Source: Conidiobolus incongruus B7586 | Lineage: Eukaryota > Entomophthoromycota > Entomophthoromycetes > Entomophthorales > Conidiobolaceae | Length of the DNA stretch: 25,204 nt | Direction of reading: 5' to 3' | Assembly: GCA_000697335.1 (NCBI GenBank) | Contig: JNEM01011902.1 | Coordinates: forward strand, 1-25,204 | Part shown: one piece after another, positions 21,721 through 25,204 of the stretch | How positions within the stretch are numbered: the first letter of the stretch is position 1 | Layout of the letters: each line of letters starts with the position of its first letter | The notes under the pieces: generated by a model | Told to the model about the DNA's origin: nothing | The model's database searches: none | What the model saw: the letters and a program-made list of their open reading frames with translations, nothing else | Position numbers and translations under genes: made by a program

Positions 21721-24700
21721 TATATTAATTGATTTAAAAGAACTAAATAAAATTTAATTATCAATGTTTTGATTTTATTAATTATACTAACAAATAGTCA
21801 TGTGATTTTTGGATTTTTATTTTCATACTAAATAATTTAATGATAATTTTTTATTTATAAAAAAATTATAACCTCAATTTAATAATATAAAAAATTAATA
21901 TATTATTCAATCCTCAATATATAGAAAATATATCATCACCGACTGCATTATAATAATAGTATGTAAGTCATACATTAAATAGTACATGACTGTTTAATAG
22001 TATTTCATTTCATATGTTTATATATAGTAAATTTATAATTTATAAAAATAACATTTATGTCAATATGTGACAGATTTTAGTTGACAAATTTTTTGTATAA
22101 ACATTTATATTACATATAGAGAATTATAATACTATTAATCTAGAATTATTACTAGATGGAGTGAAATACTATAAAATTGAAAATAAAATTATTCTATGAT
22201 TGGGTTGGTTTTCGAAAAATAAAATATCCTTATTGAAAAATTGAAAAGTACAAAATATATAGTCTATTTATATAAAGCAAATAAATTTATAATTATTACT
22301 AATATATAACTCTATTGTATAATACCAACAATACTATAATATATAAATTATATTTCGCAATTTTTTATATATTTGAGTGATAAATTGTCAACACTTTTAT
22401 CCAGTTGATATTCTATAATGGTTAATTTATTAAAATGAAATTAAATTTAGGAATAGACTATCAAGATCAACTAGTCAAAATATTTTCAATAAGGCTCATG
22501 TTTGTTTATATTTTCGAGTAAAAGTGCTTTAATATTGTGTAACCGCAATATATCCATATACAAGTATCATCTTTTTTCTGAAATATTCTTTTAACAAATA
22601 ATATATACTGTAGATAAAAATAATAGAAACATATATATTACACATACATAATCATATAAAATATTAACTATTTTAGATAATGAGATTCGATAAAAATATA
22701 CTCAAATTTATAATTTGTTTCAATCTATATTTTTTATTTCTAAATTAATATTTGTATTAGCAGATAAAATCCATTTGAAAAATTTTTACTATACTGTATT
22801 CATATCATAAAAATAATACAAATGTAGTAAATTATAATTAGTTCTGGATTTTTCAAGTTACTATACGATCTATAATACATGATCTTGTTTACAAGTTTAT
22901 TTCTTAAAACGTGCAATGTTGTAATACTTGACTTGTAGCTTTTAACAAACCATGCTTATTTCATTACATTAGATTTAGAGTAAAATATTAATGATATTTC
23001 CAATTACGATGTATTGGGATTATTTCCGAATTCAAAACTAAAATGGATTAGTATATTAGATATATTGTTTTACTTGTATTAAAAATAATGGGTATGATGT
23101 TGAAATATTTTATTACAATTTTTAGACTATGAAGCAATCAAAGTTACACTGACAAAATCATGCAAATGTTTTTGGTTTATCTCTTTCCAAGTTGAAATTT
23201 ATAAATATAATTTGTACCAAAAATGGCAGTAAAATTATAAAATTTTATATTCTTTATTATGTGAAAATCATACTAGAGCAAACAAATCACTATATTTTAT
23301 TAATTATATATCACAAAAAATTATAGTAAAACCAAACTAGTGGGAGATGACTCAATCGCATTAACATTAATTGGTCAGTGAGACTTTGTTTGCCTAATAT
23401 TGATCATATTATCAGCGGTTTAAAATAATTTCATTACTTTTAAGGATTCCAAGTATAGTTACACAATTAAGGATTTATGGATTAAATTATTTTATAAATT
23501 ATTATTATATTATTAATTTTATCAATAAAACATTTATTTCGTATACTAAAATTTCTTAAATACATATTTTGTTATTTAGTTATTTTATATCAATGATATT
23601 TTGTTCTCATTTCACTACCTTGAAAAAAATTATTTCATACTATAAAATTATTGTAAAATATTATTTACACAAGGTAGTATTAGTTAACAAAATATGTGGA
23701 AAGTTTTTAATTTAATTTTATTAATAAAAATAATTTGATTTTAAAATTAAATTATTTTTAATATTACATTAATCTCGTTTTTTATTAAATTAAAAATATA
23801 TCCAAAAAATATTTTCCCAACAATATCATTAGGTAATTTTGTATAATGATTTTACTACTTGCTTCTATATCATTATAGATATTATATTAGAGACTATTAT
23901 ATTTTATTATATTTAGAATTTAATTAATAAATTATAATGAATAAATAGCTATATTTAAATTACCATTAATATATATTTTAAGAGATATGTTTGAAATTAA
24001 ATCAAAATTATAAATTAATTTACAAATTAACTCTTGCTAATAATATCTCTATAATTTTAAGTAAATAATAAATATCTAATTTTCAATAGTTATATAAAAT
24101 ATTAGATTTGATATTGACTAATAATTGTTTTTGAAGTTCAAGAATTATATTAATGTTTATATTATTATTGAGATTAAGTAATGACATACTTTAAAATTAA
24201 ACCTTAATATAACTATTAAGATACAAATTATAAAAATTAATAAATAATATAAAATTTCTATCTTTTTTTATAATTAATAACTTTTGCCATATTTTTAACA
24301 GACTTCTAATTTTTAAAAAACAGGTTTTTTGATTACAAACTAATATTTAATATTTCATAAGAAAATTTAATTTATTTGCAAGAATTTTTTTTCTTTTAAT
24401 CATATTTTTTAAATAATCAAAGGATTATATAAATGTTTTATAAGTTATTAATTATAATAACTTAATATAAAAAACTTTGTTTTTGATTATACTTTGCTAA
24501 GTTTTATATAGTAATAATGGGTTTAATTTTTTTAAAATTTTTCTTTAATTATAAGATTAATTATTTTTAATTAAACCAAGTATAAACTTTAATATATAAA
24601 ATTATATAATTAATATTAAATTATTTTGATAATTTTTATATTATAATATAATGCAAATTTTAAATAACATTCCTGTTTTATTAATAAATCAAAAAAAAAA

Positions 24701-25204
24701 AAACAAAAGAAATTAATTTTCTAGATTTTGATAAATTTTAAATAATATCTTTTTTAGCTATAAAATAATAAATTTAATAATTAATATTGGTTATAGATTA
24801 AAAATAATTTTTAATATCTTTTTACAAATTTTAAATAATTTTAAAAAATTTATTCTTAAGCTTTAATAGTTCAAAATTAATGAATATTTAATAAATAGGA
24901 TCTATTTTAAATTTGTTTAAATTTAACTTTAAATTTTTAAAATATAAATAATTTAATTATAGAAACTTTATAAATGATTATCCACTAACTTGCAAAAATA
25001 AGTCATAAAATAAAAATCACTTATATATTTACTTATAACTTAAATATTTTTTAACTAAATTAATTTAAATTAAAATATATAATTAAAGTATATTATTATA
25101 TTATAATAGGTTATTTTTAATATATTATTGGTTAATATATCAAATCTTAAATTTTAAATAAGTTGAGTTATAAATTTATGGGTTTATAAATTAAATAGGT
25201 ATAA
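21721..25204. other. AT-rich stretch to window end
   Basis: No intact gene is seen. A weak coding-like segment of about 29 codons lies on the minus strand near 23400-23315, in a slightly GC-raised patch. From about 23700 to the end the sequence is nearly pure A and T with many homopolymer runs, much like bases 1-1100 and 16700-18000. Confidence 0.6.
24691..24703 (+). repeat. A13 homopolymer run
   Basis: Thirteen A residues in a row are followed by CAAAAG. It is the longest homopolymer I noticed in the window. There is no upstream element body to suggest a retroposed poly-A tail. Confidence 0.7.

Noticed and set aside
23700-25204. Centromere, telomere or mitochondrial insertion
   Set aside because: No tandem satellite, no telomere repeat and no mitochondrial gene fragment is visible; only extreme AT content.

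Overview
The window looks like nuclear DNA from a very AT-rich fungus. The genes carry short introns (49-55 nt, usually GTAAGT/GTTAGT donors and TAG/CAG acceptors), the tRNA has a eukaryotic box A/box B layout with no encoded CCA and a T5 Pol III terminator, and the proteins (bifunctional purine enzyme, retinol-dehydrogenase-like SDR, AVT-type amino acid transporter, seven-helix membrane protein) are typical fungal content. Extreme AT bias with long gene-poor gaps suggests an early-diverging lineage. I favour an Entomophthorales/Conidiobolus-like species, but this is inference from style, not proof.

Layout: 1-2283 AT desert with one coding-like relic (1204-1424); 2284-3324 (-) seven-helix membrane protein; 3325-7738 desert with a possible relic near 3970-4200; 7744-7817 (-) tRNA-Ile(AAU); 8117-8728 (-) coding-like relic of a 7TM protein, overlapping in antisense the 5' end of the next gene; 8580-10893 (+) ATIC/purH-type enzyme with four exons; 12163-13198 (-) SDR with three exons; 14770-16094 (-) broken copy of the amino acid transporter; 19620-20934 (-) intact amino acid transporter with two exons; 21145-21720 (-) decayed membrane-protein gene; 21721-25204 AT desert.

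The genes do not form a pathway. ATIC makes IMP in the cytosol, the SDR is an NAD(P)H oxidoreductase, and the transporter probably works at the vacuole or plasma membrane. The main theme is gene birth and decay: a transporter duplicated in tandem, one copy dead, and at least two more eroded protein-coding fragments just below the length at which ORF finders report them. I see no CRISPR array, complete transposon, virus-like element, rRNA, or convincing new biological system. The compositional contrast (exon 4 of ATIC near half GC by eye, spacers mostly well under 25% GC) makes real genes and relics easy to see as islands.
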